Positions 53,747-62,074 of a stretch of DNA of 64,000 bases are shown here, one piece after another; the stretch's first letter is position 1, and each line of letters begins with the position of its first letter. Position numbers and translations under genes: made by a program. Under the pieces are notes generated by a model. That model did not search any database, was not told the DNA's origin, and saw nothing but the letters and a program-made list of their open reading frames with translations. This DNA comes from Candidatus Synchoanobacter obligatus (GTDB taxonomy: Bacteria > Pseudomonadota > Gammaproteobacteria > Comchoanobacterales > Comchoanobacteraceae), in NCBI RefSeq assembly GCF_024259865.1, contig NZ_JAKUDN010000002.1:111942-175941 (forward strand). Direction: 5' to 3'.

Positions 53747-54619
53747 CGACCTAAGGCCTTTTATTTGTGCAAAAAGACGGTCAATGCCCACAGAGACTCC
53801 TGCGCAAGCTGGCATGTTTTTTATATCTCTGACATCAACAATGGGAACATGGCTTTTAGCGCTATGAAACCGCTCTTCTAAGACGCCAAGATCCGTTGTT
53901 TCGTGATATCCATTGGCAAGCTCACATCCGTTTAACAATATTTCAAATCTCTTGGCATGAGGGTATGGCTCAGACACAACTTCTGCTAGCGCACTCTGAG
54001 ACGGGTGAAAGTCTTTTACCACAACCAAGCCCTTTAAACCTGGCTCAATCTTAGTGACCCAAATCAAATCCAGCCAACTAGATGTTTCTTCTTTTTTTTG
54101 CAAGCCAGAAGCATCAATGCCTTCTGCGTGGCAATATAGCTTTAGCGTTTTAACATCCATGTCTTCAAATGTTATGCCACAATATTGCTGATATAAGTCT
54201 TGCATTGTCAAAATGCAAGGATCTTCCTTGACGCCGACTGTGGCCAGCAGTGACAAACACTGCTGGATAAGGTCCTGGTCATTAATGCCAAGCTCATACC
54301 ACTCCAGCATCATAAAAGCAGGTTTATGCCAATTTTGGTTTTGGTCATCTCGAAACACCGATGCCATTTGATAAATTGACCCCGCCCCTTCAGCCAGCAG
54401 CTTCTTCATCTCCCACTCTGGTGATGTATGCAGAAACCTTTTACCAATTTGCAAATCAACACCAACAGGATCAACCCCAGCATCTGGCACAACCGCCTTG
54501 ACCAATGGGTTTGTGATCACCTCACAAATGCCACGATGCTTCATAAACGCCCTAATTTTCTCCAGAAAATTCGCATAATTCTGCAAATTTTGCCGTTTAT
54601 TTTCCTGCTCTTGAAACAT
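53738..54619 (-). CDS. epmA: EF-P beta-lysylation ligase EpmA
   Basis: 293 residues from ATG 54619, which overlaps the end of efp by 23 bases and has GGAAGAG before it. It resembles the catalytic core of lysyl-tRNA synthetase without an anticodon-binding domain: LHTSPEWEMKKLLAEG, QMASVFRDDQ, MMLEWYELG, ELANGYHETTD, and the GVSVGIDRLFAQ class II motif 3. It attaches beta-lysine to the EF-P loop lysine. The partner epmB (lysine 2,3-aminomutase) is not in the window. Confidence 0.95.
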   Translation of the reverse strand: MFQEQENKRQNLQNYANFLEKIRAFMKHRGICEVITNPLVKAVVPDAGVDPVGVDLQIGKRFLHTSPEWEMKKLLAEGAGSIYQMASVFRDDQNQNWHKPAFMMLEWYELGINDQDLIQQCLSLLATVGVKEDPCILTMQDLYQQYCGITFEDMDVKTLKLYCHAEGIDASGLQKKEETSSWLDLIWVTKIEPGLKGLVVVKDFHPSQSALAEVVSEPYPHAKRFEILLNGCELANGYHETTDLGVLEERFHSAKSHVPIVDVRDIKNMPACAGVSVGIDRLFAQIKGLRSLF

Positions 54620-55163
54620 ACTCTTCCGTTCTTGTATCAATCCGAATCACATCACCCTGCTCAACAAATAATGGCACCTTGATCTCAATCCCGGTTTCAA
54701 CCATCGCAAGCTTGGTTCCTCCCGTGACTGTATCGCCTTTTGCATTTGGCGCACACTCGGTGATTTCCAACTCAACAAAGTTTTCTGGAAGCACTGATAT
54801 CGGCCTGCCATTCCAAACAACAACAACGACCAAAGCCTCATCTTTGAGCCACTTCTTGCTCTCTCCAACCTCTGAGGCCAACATCACATATTGCTCATAT
54901 GTTGATGTATCCATCAAATGATACCCTGACTGGTCGATATACAGCAAGTTCATCTGTGTCTCAACAACATCTGCAGCTTCTAATGTTGCGCCTGACGGAT
55001 GGGTTTTTTGGATTACACGACCATTGAGCATATTACGCATTTTCAAGCGATTAAACGCTTGCCCCTTACCTGGCTTAACGTGCTCATTTTCAACAACATT
55101 ATATGGCGTTCCGTCTACCATCACCTTTGATCCAGACCGTAACTGATTCACGCTTATTGACAT
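54597..55163 (-). CDS. efp: Elongation factor P
   Basis: 188 residues from ATG 55163; a TTG at 55175 is also in frame. The modification loop is VKPGKGQAF with its lysine at residue 34, the target of EpmA encoded just downstream. Domain II/III follow (LLYIDQSGYHLMD; NFVELEITECAPNAKGDT; VTGGTKLAMVETG). It relieves ribosome stalling at proline runs. efp-epmA is a natural pair. Confidence 0.97.
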   Translation of the reverse strand: MSISVNQLRSGSKVMVDGTPYNVVENEHVKPGKGQAFNRLKMRNMLNGRVIQKTHPSGATLEAADVVETQMNLLYIDQSGYHLMDTSTYEQYVMLASEVGESKKWLKDEALVVVVVWNGRPISVLPENFVELEITECAPNAKGDTVTGGTKLAMVETGIEIKVPLFVEQGDVIRIDTRTEEYVSRAGK

Positions 55164-55189
55164 ATTTTTACTCAATTTCTCACCCCAAC

Positions 55190-55218
55190 AGTATAGCTTG
55201 GTTGATTTTCAGTGTAAA
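55190..55218 (-). promoter_or_regulatory. Predicted promoter of efp-epmA
   Basis: Minus strand TTTACA, 17 bases, TATACT; five of six matches in each box. Confidence 0.6.
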
Positions 55219-55241
55219 ATTTATTTTTTAACATTGTCGGA

Positions 55242-55270
55242 TTTACACCCCACCTTCTTTTCTATATAAT
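55242..55270 (+). promoter_or_regulatory. Predicted promoter of the 141-residue exported protein
   Basis: TTTACA, 17 bases, TATAAT, ending 27 bases before ATG 55298. One of the best promoter matches in the window. Confidence 0.65.
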
Positions 55271-55297
55271 CTCAAAAGCTTAACTTAAGGGAATAAT

Positions 55298-55723
55298 ATG
55301 ATATCTAACTTCTTCAAAAAAACGTCCGCCCGCTTAGTTTTCTTAACCCTATCAATTGCCTTGCTTGCAGCTGAGGATCATGCAATACATCACACATTTG
55401 TTAATCTCTCATCAAGCATTATTAAAATTTCCTCCGACAATGGCGACTTCGACAGCACTCTTCGCCCAGGCTCTTATCTAGGCGGAATAAAACGCGCTAG
55501 CGAAAAAAACAAAAAGCGCACGTTTTCAGTATCTAATCTCTCTAAAGCCGAAGTATACACCTTTACCGACACCGCCGAGACTTTTGGGTTAGGGCAAGTC
55601 CGCTTAAACATTCATGAGCATGGCCAGCCTAAAAGCCTAGCGGTAGAACATAAAGTCAGCTATCCTAACGATAACCAGACGCATCACGTGGTTATCCTAA
55701 CTGATCCTAAGAATGGTTATTAG
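55298..55723 (+). CDS. Small exported protein of unknown function
   Basis: 141 residues from ATG 55298 (AAGGGA upstream). The signal peptide LVFLTLSIALLAAEDHA ends near residue 27. The mature part begins with a strand HHTFVNLSSSIIKISSDNG, which in position and pattern matches the exported proteins at 3878, 23056 and 44634. It is basic in the middle (KRASEKNKKR), has no cysteine and is beta-rich. Family unknown. Confidence 0.65.
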   Translation: MISNFFKKTSARLVFLTLSIALLAAEDHAIHHTFVNLSSSIIKISSDNGDFDSTLRPGSYLGGIKRASEKNKKRTFSVSNLSKAEVYTFTDTAETFGLGQVRLNIHEHGQPKSLAVEHKVSYPNDNQTHHVVILTDPKNGY

Positions 55724-55766
55724 GAACAAACCTAACACCTATTAGGCCTTTATTAACCAGATAGAA

Positions 55767-55795
55767 TTGACTAATATAAAAACAACCTGTAGTAT
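55767..55795 (+). promoter_or_regulatory. Predicted promoter of tRNA-Ile2
   Basis: TTGACT, 17 bases, TAGTAT, ending 11 bases before the tRNA. Confidence 0.55.
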
Positions 55796-55806
55796 TAGTC
55801 TATTCA

Positions 55807-55880
<74 letters not shown>

Positions 55881-55899
55881 TAATGAATCAGAGGTTTGG

Positions 55900-56538
55900 A
55901 TGCTATACCGATACTCGGCAGCAGGGAATATTATTGGGATTGCAGCTTCTACCGAAAATCGGCCCAGCCCCCCCCACTGCCCTCAAGCTGTTGATCAATG
56001 GGTTATCTATCACCCTGAAACACTGAATCTACACATCTACAACCAAGATGGGACCATGGCCCAGCAATGTGGCAATGGCCTAAGAACTCTAGGCCTGCAC
56101 CTGGGGCTGCCCAAACTAACCGTAATCATTGGTCACAAACAATTTCTCATTGTCAAAAAACACGGACGCCACTGGGTTAACCTAGGGCAAGCCTCAAAGC
56201 TTCCAGAAACACCCATCCCTGTGCCACACCACGCTGTTAACCTAGGCAACCAACATATCATTACCTTTGTCAGCGACAACCTGATATCCGACTTTCAAAC
56301 GGCCTTCAACCACTTCAATATTAGCTTTATCAGTCAGCACAGAAACCAGATTGCCATTAGAACGCACGAAAGAGGCGTTGGTTGGACGCTATCCTGTGGA
56401 AGCGCTGCAGCTGCAGCTGCTTTTGTTTGCAGCCGCCCCGGATACAGATCTTGGGAGGTGTCTTCTTCTGGTGGCATTTTAAATGTTGAGCAACATCAAG
56501 GAAACTTATGGCTATCAGGGCCTGTAAAACAACTATGA
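55900..56538 (+). CDS. dapF: Diaminopimelate epimerase, shortened and partly eroded
   Basis: 212 residues against about 275. Both catalytic cysteines survive: Cys57 in QQCGNGLR and Cys166 in LSCGSAAA. The N-terminal Asn of GLGNDF is kept (AAGN), as is NQDG. However the substrate-binding Glu of ERGxGET is Trp162 (ERGVGWT), GNPH reads GNQH, and several loops are missing. The frame is intact. It would convert LL- to meso-diaminopimelate for lysine and peptidoglycan; activity is in doubt. Confidence 0.85.
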   Translation: MLYRYSAAGNIIGIAASTENRPSPPHCPQAVDQWVIYHPETLNLHIYNQDGTMAQQCGNGLRTLGLHLGLPKLTVIIGHKQFLIVKKHGRHWVNLGQASKLPETPIPVPHHAVNLGNQHIITFVSDNLISDFQTAFNHFNISFISQHRNQIAIRTHERGVGWTLSCGSAAAAAAFVCSRPGYRSWEVSSSGGILNVEQHQGNLWLSGPVKQL

Positions 56539-56730
56539 TTATTTCGCAAATAGATATTTAATCAGTGCAGCAAAGCCCATAACGTGGATCATCACATCCA
56601 CAAACCGATACAAGCGATCGACCAATAGTGCCTGGAACCCGAACCACCCGCCAATTGGCGCCGTGGCTTCAATGGTGGCAAAAAACAAACCTAAAAACAG
56701 CAGCACAATGGTTAGGTCATATACTTTCAT
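56539..56730 (-). CDS. Small membrane protein after dksA
   Basis: 63 residues. Two hydrophobic segments (YDLTIVLLFLGLFFATIEA; VMIHVMGFAALIKYLF) joined by an aromatic loop (APIGGWFGFQALL). ATG 56730 overlaps the dksA stop (ATGA). Its own stop directly abuts that of dapF. Not recognised. Confidence 0.55.
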   Translation of the reverse strand: MKVYDLTIVLLFLGLFFATIEATAPIGGWFGFQALLVDRLYRFVDVMIHVMGFAALIKYLFAK

Positions 56731-57152
56731 TCTAAACTCCGCTTTTCATACAATTCAGAAACTGTCTTGCAGTTAATACACTCATCTGCAGTGGGCCTTG
56801 CCTCTAGCCTAGAAACACCGATATCATCACCACACACCTTACAGTATCCGTACTCTCCTCTTCCCAGGCGATTCCGGGCTTCTTGAAGCTTTTTCTGAAG
56901 CTTCCTCCGACGCTCTGAAGCCCGCAGCCCCATCCTTTGGCTTTCTTCTTGTGACGCCTGGTCTAGGTAATCAACAAAACTTTCATTATCTTGCAAGCTT
57001 TCTTTAAACTGAAAAGACTCTGACGCCAAGGTTTCCTGCCAAAGTTTGAGCAAGCGGGCAAAGTACCGCTGTTGTGCTGACGACATATAAGCCTCGTCTT
57101 CCTGGCTCTCGTACCTTGGCATCCCTAAAAAATTTTTGTGAGCAACACCCAT
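56727..57152 (-). CDS. dksA: RNA polymerase-binding transcription factor DksA
   Basis: 141 residues from ATG 57152, fixed by AAAGGAGG. The coiled coil carries the tip motif DYLDQA (DxxDxA), which reaches into the RNA polymerase secondary channel. The four-cysteine zinc finger is CKVCGDDIGVSRLEARPTADECINC in outline, and the box GVSRLEARPTADEC is typical. It works with ppGpp to control rRNA and amino acid promoters. The longer frame to 57296 runs into the tRNA and is rejected. Confidence 0.95.
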   Translation of the reverse strand: MGVAHKNFLGMPRYESQEDEAYMSSAQQRYFARLLKLWQETLASESFQFKESLQDNESFVDYLDQASQEESQRMGLRASERRRKLQKKLQEARNRLGRGEYGYCKVCGDDIGVSRLEARPTADECINCKTVSELYEKRSLE

Positions 57153-57222
57153 AATCAAGCCTCCTTTCACACAAAATCTTTTACCATGTTTTTGCCGCCC
57201 ACGCAACTTGGTTGTATTTCTC

Positions 57223-57251
57223 TTGACATTCTTGCACTTAGAAGACAAAAT
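57223..57251 (+). promoter_or_regulatory. Predicted promoter of tRNA-Met
   Basis: TTGACA (perfect -35), 17 bases, CAAAAT, ending 12 bases before the tRNA. Confidence 0.55.
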
Positions 57252-57263
57252 ACTGAAAAGATT

Positions 57264-57337
57264 GGCTATGTAGCTCAGTTGGTTAGAGCGCGGCACTCAT
57301 AATGCTGAGGTCGGTGGTTCAAGTCCACCCATAGCCA
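57264..57337 (+). tRNA. tRNA-Met (CAU), elongator type
   Basis: A 74-base cloverleaf: acceptor GGCTATG/CATAGCC, D arm GCTC...GAGC, anticodon stem CGGCA/TGCTG with loop CTCATAA, T arm GGTGG/CCACC. The G1-C72 pair is intact, so it is not an initiator. The acceptor GGCTA and body match E. coli metT/metU rather than ileX. No CCA is encoded. Confidence 0.88.
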
Positions 57338-57425
57338 CATTCTGACAGGGAAACCAGAAATATCTCAAAGAATCTACAATAAAATAATACAACAAATCCA
57401 AACAGCTGTATTCCTTGCCAAACTT

Positions 57426-58892
57426 ATGATCACCTTAAAGGGTGTGGGACGAAAGAATACGGACATGAACAACAGTGCATATGTGAAGTCATTAAGGGAC
57501 AGGGAAGGGCTGCCAACGCCTTCCGGGGCGCTTGCTGTGCGCTCAGGAAAACACATGGCACGATTTGCCGCAGGGAAGTTTATTGTCGAGAACGAGGTTG
57601 ATGGCATTGCCTACAACCAATACCATCACCCATTGCCTCTTTGTATGTTTCAGCAGTTCTGGCTCGAAACCAACCCATTTCCTATTAAATCAAAAAACAC
57701 GTACCAAGTGGGCAACCACCCAACAAACAACATCTTTGTATCTGTTGAAACTCAAACGCACTGGCACCAGCTGTTTGCATCACACCTGTTCTTAGAGCCC
57801 TCGGGAACGCCCTTAGAACGCTGGACCCTACGCTGTATACCCGATGCAAAACTCAGCCAAGGACCTGAAGTATTTATTGGCATTTGCTTCTCTGAGAAAA
57901 AAGTTTTAATCACGGGAACTGGGTATGCAGGAGAGATTAAAAAAGCCATGTTTACCATCATGAATGTGCTACTGCCCCAAAGCGACATCTTAACGCTGCA
58001 TAGCTCTGCAGTCTTAACGCCGTCAAACACATCCATGCTGCTGCTAGGGCTTTCAGGGACTGGCAAAACCACCCTAAGCGCCTGCCAATCCCTGAGAATC
58101 ATTGGTGACGATGAACACGCCTGGTCTCACGATGGTATCTTTAATCTCGAAGGGGGGTGCTATGCCAAAACCATTAACATCACCCCAGAATCAGAACCCA
58201 ACATATATCACGCGCTACGCCAGCCTGCAATCCTTGAAAACACCATCCTTAACAGCCAAAACCTCCCTGACTTTACTGATGACCGGCTGACAGAGAATAC
58301 CCGTGCAGCATACCCCCTTGATCACATCCCGAACGCCTATCATCAAGTAGCCCCCCACCCGGCTGATATTGTTTTTCTGTGTTATGACTTATATGGTGTT
58401 ATTCCTGCAGTGTCTCGGCTTGATGCTCTTGAAGCTTTGGCATACTATGAAACAGGGTACACTGCCAAGGTTGGCGCAACAGAGGCTGGCTCAAAAAACA
58501 TATCGCCTGTTTCTAGCCCATTTTTTGGCCTGCCTTTTTTCCCTTTAAACAAAGCAACCTATAGCGACCTATTTGCCAAAAAAATTCAACAACACCAATC
58601 TCGTGTATGGCTTATTAATACTGGCTGGAGCGATGGGGGAATCAATGCAGGTCGCAGACACGCTCTATCACAAACACGCCGGATTATTCAGGGTATCGCA
58701 GAACAAAAGCTTCACAACCTGGCATACAAACGACACCCAGAGCTACAATTACAATACCTCTGCTCTCAACCAAGCTTTCCCCTTAACCCTGAGCTATCTC
58801 CTGCATGGACTCGGACCGCGAGCTTTAAACAGGGGTGCATGATCCTCAACAAGCTGCTTCGCTCGTGTAAACAGACAGTCGATATTGACTAA
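57426..58892 (+). CDS. pckA: Phosphoenolpyruvate carboxykinase (ATP)
   Basis: 488 residues from ATG 57426, shorter than the usual 535; ATG 57465 is an alternative start and neither has a clear ribosome site. Active-site boxes: GLSGTGKTTLS (P-loop), IGDDEHAWSHDG with the metal Asp, GCYAKTINI, ENTRAAYPLDHIPN with the key Arg, and the Mn ligand Lys in YAGEIKKAMF plus His in LHSSA. It makes PEP from oxaloacetate, linking the TCA cycle to sugar synthesis. Usual loops at both ends are trimmed. Confidence 0.93.
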   Translation: MITLKGVGRKNTDMNNSAYVKSLRDREGLPTPSGALAVRSGKHMARFAAGKFIVENEVDGIAYNQYHHPLPLCMFQQFWLETNPFPIKSKNTYQVGNHPTNNIFVSVETQTHWHQLFASHLFLEPSGTPLERWTLRCIPDAKLSQGPEVFIGICFSEKKVLITGTGYAGEIKKAMFTIMNVLLPQSDILTLHSSAVLTPSNTSMLLLGLSGTGKTTLSACQSLRIIGDDEHAWSHDGIFNLEGGCYAKTINITPESEPNIYHALRQPAILENTILNSQNLPDFTDDRLTENTRAAYPLDHIPNAYHQVAPHPADIVFLCYDLYGVIPAVSRLDALEALAYYETGYTAKVGATEAGSKNISPVSSPFFGLPFFPLNKATYSDLFAKKIQQHQSRVWLINTGWSDGGINAGRRHALSQTRRIIQGIAEQKLHNLAYKRHPELQLQYLCSQPSFPLNPELSPAWTRTASFKQGCMILNKLLRSCKQTVDID

Positions 58893-58913
58893 TGCATAGG
58901 CGAGTGTCACAAT
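58885..58913 (+). promoter_or_regulatory. Predicted promoter of the 306-residue gene
   Basis: TTGACT, 17 bases, CACAAT; starts at the very end of pckA and finishes 26 bases before ATG 58940. Confidence 0.4.
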
Positions 58914-58939
58914 ACCATCAACATTAGACATGGAATGTC

Positions 58940-59860
58940 ATGCTATTTGACTTTAAGCGCGCTGCTAACAGCAGCCTCCAAAGCGAGTTCAACAAGTTGT
59001 TACAGCTTTTTTTTGCTATAAAAAAAGAAGCCAGCGCCTCTTTAAGTTTAACATTTGGGGCTGGGTATCTAGCTCCTGCAGAAACACAACTTTTACGAAG
59101 GATAGCGTTCGCACTCACAAACACCGCTAAAGGGGTTAAAAACACCTTGCTTTTCTTGCTTTATAAAGGCTGCTTTTTACCCATAAAGCTGGCTTTATCT
59201 CTTGTCATCAGCACTCTGGATGTGTGCTATATTGTGCTCGAAGCAGGGCTCGGCATTGTTGCCAACTTATTGTATGTTCTTTTAAACAATTTGTTTATTC
59301 ACATTGGCGTCTTACAGCTTGGCACTGCGTTAGCCACAACCATTCTTGCTGCGCCGCCAGCCATCATCGACCATTGTGCCCGCCAACAATTTAAAATTGG
59401 ATTGGCTGGCATTAAACGTGCAGGCATATCATTGCTTCAATACCTTAAGATGCTTGTGTTCGCATTGCCCTCTTTGCTAACTGGACAGAAATACATGCTG
59501 TTAGACACCAGAAAAATGGTTGACCAACAAAGCCTAACAAGCAAAGAACATTCTAACGAGCAATGGATTATAGGCATTGACAGTTACGTCATCAGCGCGT
59601 TTAAAGCCACAATGAAGAGAACCTACCCTCGTTTCAACAGCCTACTTGCCAACATTGTCGAATTAACGCTTTCACCGCTACTTGTAACGATTAAAGTCGC
59701 TCAAATGGCCGTTTTCTGCTTATTAAGCCTTGAGTATATTGTACTGTCAGCCCCAATAACCTTATCCCAACTTTTCAGGCAGCCTGTTCCACCCAAGACA
59801 ACAACTCCTGACCTTAGCGTTTATGCGCCAGCAGCTTGTGACCCTGAGCCCAAGCAATAA
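58940..59860 (+). CDS. Unknown membrane-associated protein, effector-like
   Basis: 306 residues, not recognised. Hydrophobic segments lie near 78-98 (FLPIKLALSLVISTLDVCYI), 100-118 (EAGLGIVANLLYVLLNNLF), 125-140 and 250-280 (LSPLLVTIKVAQMAVFCLLS), between basic amphipathic stretches. The C-terminus is a short Pro/Thr-rich tail. No signal peptide. The layout (hydrophobic hairpins in a bacterial protein with no enzymatic motif, own promoter) resembles the island genes at 28-31 kb, but no shared sequence is seen. Confidence 0.65.
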   Translation: MLFDFKRAANSSLQSEFNKLLQLFFAIKKEASASLSLTFGAGYLAPAETQLLRRIAFALTNTAKGVKNTLLFLLYKGCFLPIKLALSLVISTLDVCYIVLEAGLGIVANLLYVLLNNLFIHIGVLQLGTALATTILAAPPAIIDHCARQQFKIGLAGIKRAGISLLQYLKMLVFALPSLLTGQKYMLLDTRKMVDQQSLTSKEHSNEQWIIGIDSYVISAFKATMKRTYPRFNSLLANIVELTLSPLLVTIKVAQMAVFCLLSLEYIVLSAPITLSQLFRQPVPPKTTTPDLSVYAPAACDPEPKQ

Positions 59861-59867
59861 CTTTAAC

Positions 59868-59896
59868 TTGCCAACAGCTAAAAAAAATGGTATATT
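59868..59896 (+). promoter_or_regulatory. Predicted promoter of erpA-fba-engB
   Basis: TTGCCA, 17 bases, TATATT. The predicted start near 59903 leaves 107 bases of leader before erpA, which contain the 27-codon ORF. Confidence 0.55.
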
Positions 59897-59924
59897 TTTT
59901 AACTAAATATCAAGAGACCGCCTT

Positions 59925-60008
59925 ATGCAAGATCACACAATGACCGTCAGTGTATTGATGTTAATAACCATGCATACCGCCATCACCTTTTCAATGGGCC
60001 TGGTGTGA
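59925..60008 (+). CDS. 27-residue hydrophobic mini-ORF before erpA
   Basis: ATG 59925 to TGA 60008, reading MQDHTMTVSVLMLITMHTAI then TFSMGLV. It lies in the leader of the erpA transcript, and its stop is one base from the erpA start, so it could be a leader peptide or a tiny membrane protein. AAGAGA is the only ribosome-site-like sequence upstream. Too short to judge by composition. Confidence 0.3.
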   Translation: MQDHTMTVSVLMLITMHTAITFSMGLV

Positions 60009-60009
60009 C

Positions 60010-60384
60010 ATGCCTACCCCTGAAATAACAATAACAGCGCCTGCAAGTGCCAAAATTGGACAAATTCTGTCTCACACCCCCTCTAAACCACACTTTCGTG
60101 TGCAAATAAAGGGCGGAGGGTGTAGTGGCTTTGAGTATGTGTTCGGCATAGACGACAACATTAGAGAGCAAGACTTTTCGCAAGAAGTTACCACTGAAAC
60201 AGGGCGTTTTTCTGTTTTGATCGACGCCATCAGCCACCAATACATCCATAGTGCAACCATTGATTTTAAGCGAGACGAACAGGGCGAGCGATTTGTTGTA
60301 TCCAACCCCAATGCCCGCGCCATGTGTAGCTGCGGCTCATCTTTTGCAGTTGCCGACCACCAAGACAACGGAGCCTCCCAATGA
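60010..60384 (+). CDS. erpA: A-type iron-sulfur carrier ErpA-like
   Basis: 124 residues. The three cluster cysteines of the A-type family are present: one in GGGCSGFEY and two in CSCGSSF. The start ITITAPASAKIGQIL and the NPNARAMCSCGSSF ending fit ErpA better than IscA or SufA. It hands Fe-S clusters to targets such as IspG/IspH. The stop overlaps the fba start (ATGA). Confidence 0.9.
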   Translation: MPTPEITITAPASAKIGQILSHTPSKPHFRVQIKGGGCSGFEYVFGIDDNIREQDFSQEVTTETGRFSVLIDAISHQYIHSATIDFKRDEQGERFVVSNPNARAMCSCGSSFAVADHQDNGASQ

Positions 60385-61409
60385 CGCTAGTCCCCCTGTC
60401 TACACTGCTACGGCATGCACACAAAAATGGCTACGCCATTCCTGCATTCAATATCAGCTTTCAAGAACAGGCTCAGGCAATATTGGACGCAGCAACTGAA
60501 ACGCAAAGCCCCGTTATCATTCAGCTGTCTACAGGGGGGCTAAAGCACGCCTCAACCTGGATGGTTGATGGGCTAATACAGCATATCAAAAAGAGTCCTT
60601 TGCCTATCTGCCTGCACCGAGATCATTGCCACTCTCTTGATGACTTTCAAGCCGCCTTAGAGCTTGGCTTTTCATCGATTATGATGGATGGGTCTTTAAC
60701 CGCCGATGGGAAACCAAATGCTTTTGAGGAAAATGTGCGCATAACACAGCAAGCTCTCGACATGGCAAAATCATACCCTGCTTCAGTTGAGGGGGAACTT
60801 GGCTGCTTAGGCTCACTGATAACCGGCCTGTCTGGAGAAGAAGATGGCACGCAGGCTGCTGATATTTTGTCACTTGAACAGCTGCTCACAGACCCTTCCG
60901 AGGCACGTGATTTTGTCGCTCAAGCAAACGTTGACGCTTTGGCTATCGCCATCGGCACAAGCCACGGTGCCTATAAGTTTTCAGCGCCTCCTACCGAGTC
61001 TGTTTTAAACATTCAAAGAGTCTCTATGATTGCGGAGGCCATCCCCAATACACCGCTGGTTCTTCATGGCAGCTCCTCCGTGCCTCAAGACCTTTTAACA
61101 ACCATCAATCAGCACGGTGGTGCTATAGACCCAACATTTGGCGTTCCTGTAGCCGCAATACAAAAAGCCATTCAGCACGGTGTTGCAAAAGTAAATATCG
61201 ACACTGACCTCCGGCTGGCCGCCACTGCTGCTGTCCGCCAACACCTTAACGAGCATCCAGAAGAAATGGATCCTAGAAAATATTTATCCGCCAGCCGTGC
61301 TGCCATGAAAGAGATTTGCATATCGCGCTACCAAGCTTTTCGCGCTGCAGGCCAAGCCCCATTCATACAAAAGACCCAACATGACCCCTTTACAACTGAA
61401 GTTTCTTAA
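60381..61409 (+). CDS. fba: Class II fructose-bisphosphate aldolase
   Basis: 342 residues. Zinc and catalytic boxes: LHRDHC (Asp and His; usually LHLDHG), EGELG, GTSHGAYKF, and LHGSSSVP. C-terminal GVAKVNIDTDLRLA and the DPRKYL stretch match the class IIB/Calvin-cycle-type branch. It splits or makes fructose-1,6-bisphosphate with trioses. Here it pairs with pckA and tkt for sugar synthesis rather than a full glycolysis, since PGK looks inactive. Confidence 0.93.
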   Translation: MTLVPLSTLLRHAHKNGYAIPAFNISFQEQAQAILDAATETQSPVIIQLSTGGLKHASTWMVDGLIQHIKKSPLPICLHRDHCHSLDDFQAALELGFSSIMMDGSLTADGKPNAFEENVRITQQALDMAKSYPASVEGELGCLGSLITGLSGEEDGTQAADILSLEQLLTDPSEARDFVAQANVDALAIAIGTSHGAYKFSAPPTESVLNIQRVSMIAEAIPNTPLVLHGSSSVPQDLLTTINQHGGAIDPTFGVPVAAIQKAIQHGVAKVNIDTDLRLAATAAVRQHLNEHPEEMDPRKYLSASRAAMKEICISRYQAFRAAGQAPFIQKTQHDPFTTEVS

Positions 61410-61965
61410 GAGCGCACCCTCAATACGCGACCTTCCTGAAGATACCGGCCATGAAATTATTATGGCTGGCTACTCAAATGTTGGAAAGTCTTCAATCATC
61501 AACGCCATTGCAAACATCAAAAATCTTGCCAAGTGCAGCAAAACACCAGGAAGAACCCAGCTATTTAATGTATTCACATGCCCAAACAACTCACGTGTGA
61601 TTGACCTCCCGGGCTATGGTTTTGCGCAGGTATCCAGGGCCAAGCAAGCCAGCTGGGCAATACGGCTACAAGAATATTTAGAGCACCGAAAATGCTTAAG
61701 CGGCCTTATCATCATCGTAGACATCCGTAGAGGCTTAAGGCCTATCGACCTTGATATCATCGGCTGGTGTTATGACCAAGGGGTTGATTATAGTATCGCG
61801 CTTAACAAAGCAGACAAACTCTCAAGAAAGCAATGCATTGAGGCACAGCAAAAAATTTTACAAACAATCGAGATCGATGCCTCAAATCTTATCTTATGCT
61901 CTTGTTTGAAAAAAACAGGCATAGATGCTCTTCAAGCAAAACTGCGGAAGCAGCTAGACATTTAA
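61381..61965 (+). CDS. engB: Ribosome biogenesis GTPase EngB (YsxC/YihA)
   Basis: 194 residues. G1 GYSNVGKSS, G2/switch KTPGRTQLFNVF, G3 DLPGYGFA, G4 NKADK and G5 CSCLKKTG. The length and GRTQ box fit EngB. It assists assembly of the 50S subunit. The start lies 29 bases inside fba. Confidence 0.95.
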   Translation: MTPLQLKFLKSAPSIRDLPEDTGHEIIMAGYSNVGKSSIINAIANIKNLAKCSKTPGRTQLFNVFTCPNNSRVIDLPGYGFAQVSRAKQASWAIRLQEYLEHRKCLSGLIIIVDIRRGLRPIDLDIIGWCYDQGVDYSIALNKADKLSRKQCIEAQQKILQTIEIDASNLILCSCLKKTGIDALQAKLRKQLDI

Positions 61966-62018
61966 TAATTCATATAAGCACATGCTTTGCTTTTAGCGCA
62001 GCCTCAATCAAGAAGTTC

Positions 62019-62047
62019 TTGCAAAATCTTCATATTAACACTATGAT
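62019..62047 (+). promoter_or_regulatory. Predicted promoter of the atp operon
   Basis: TTGCAA, 17 bases, TATGAT, ending 27 bases before the atpI start. It is in the 109-base gap after engB. Confidence 0.6.
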
Positions 62048-62074
62048 GGCTATGAATTATAGCAACTGGACCTA

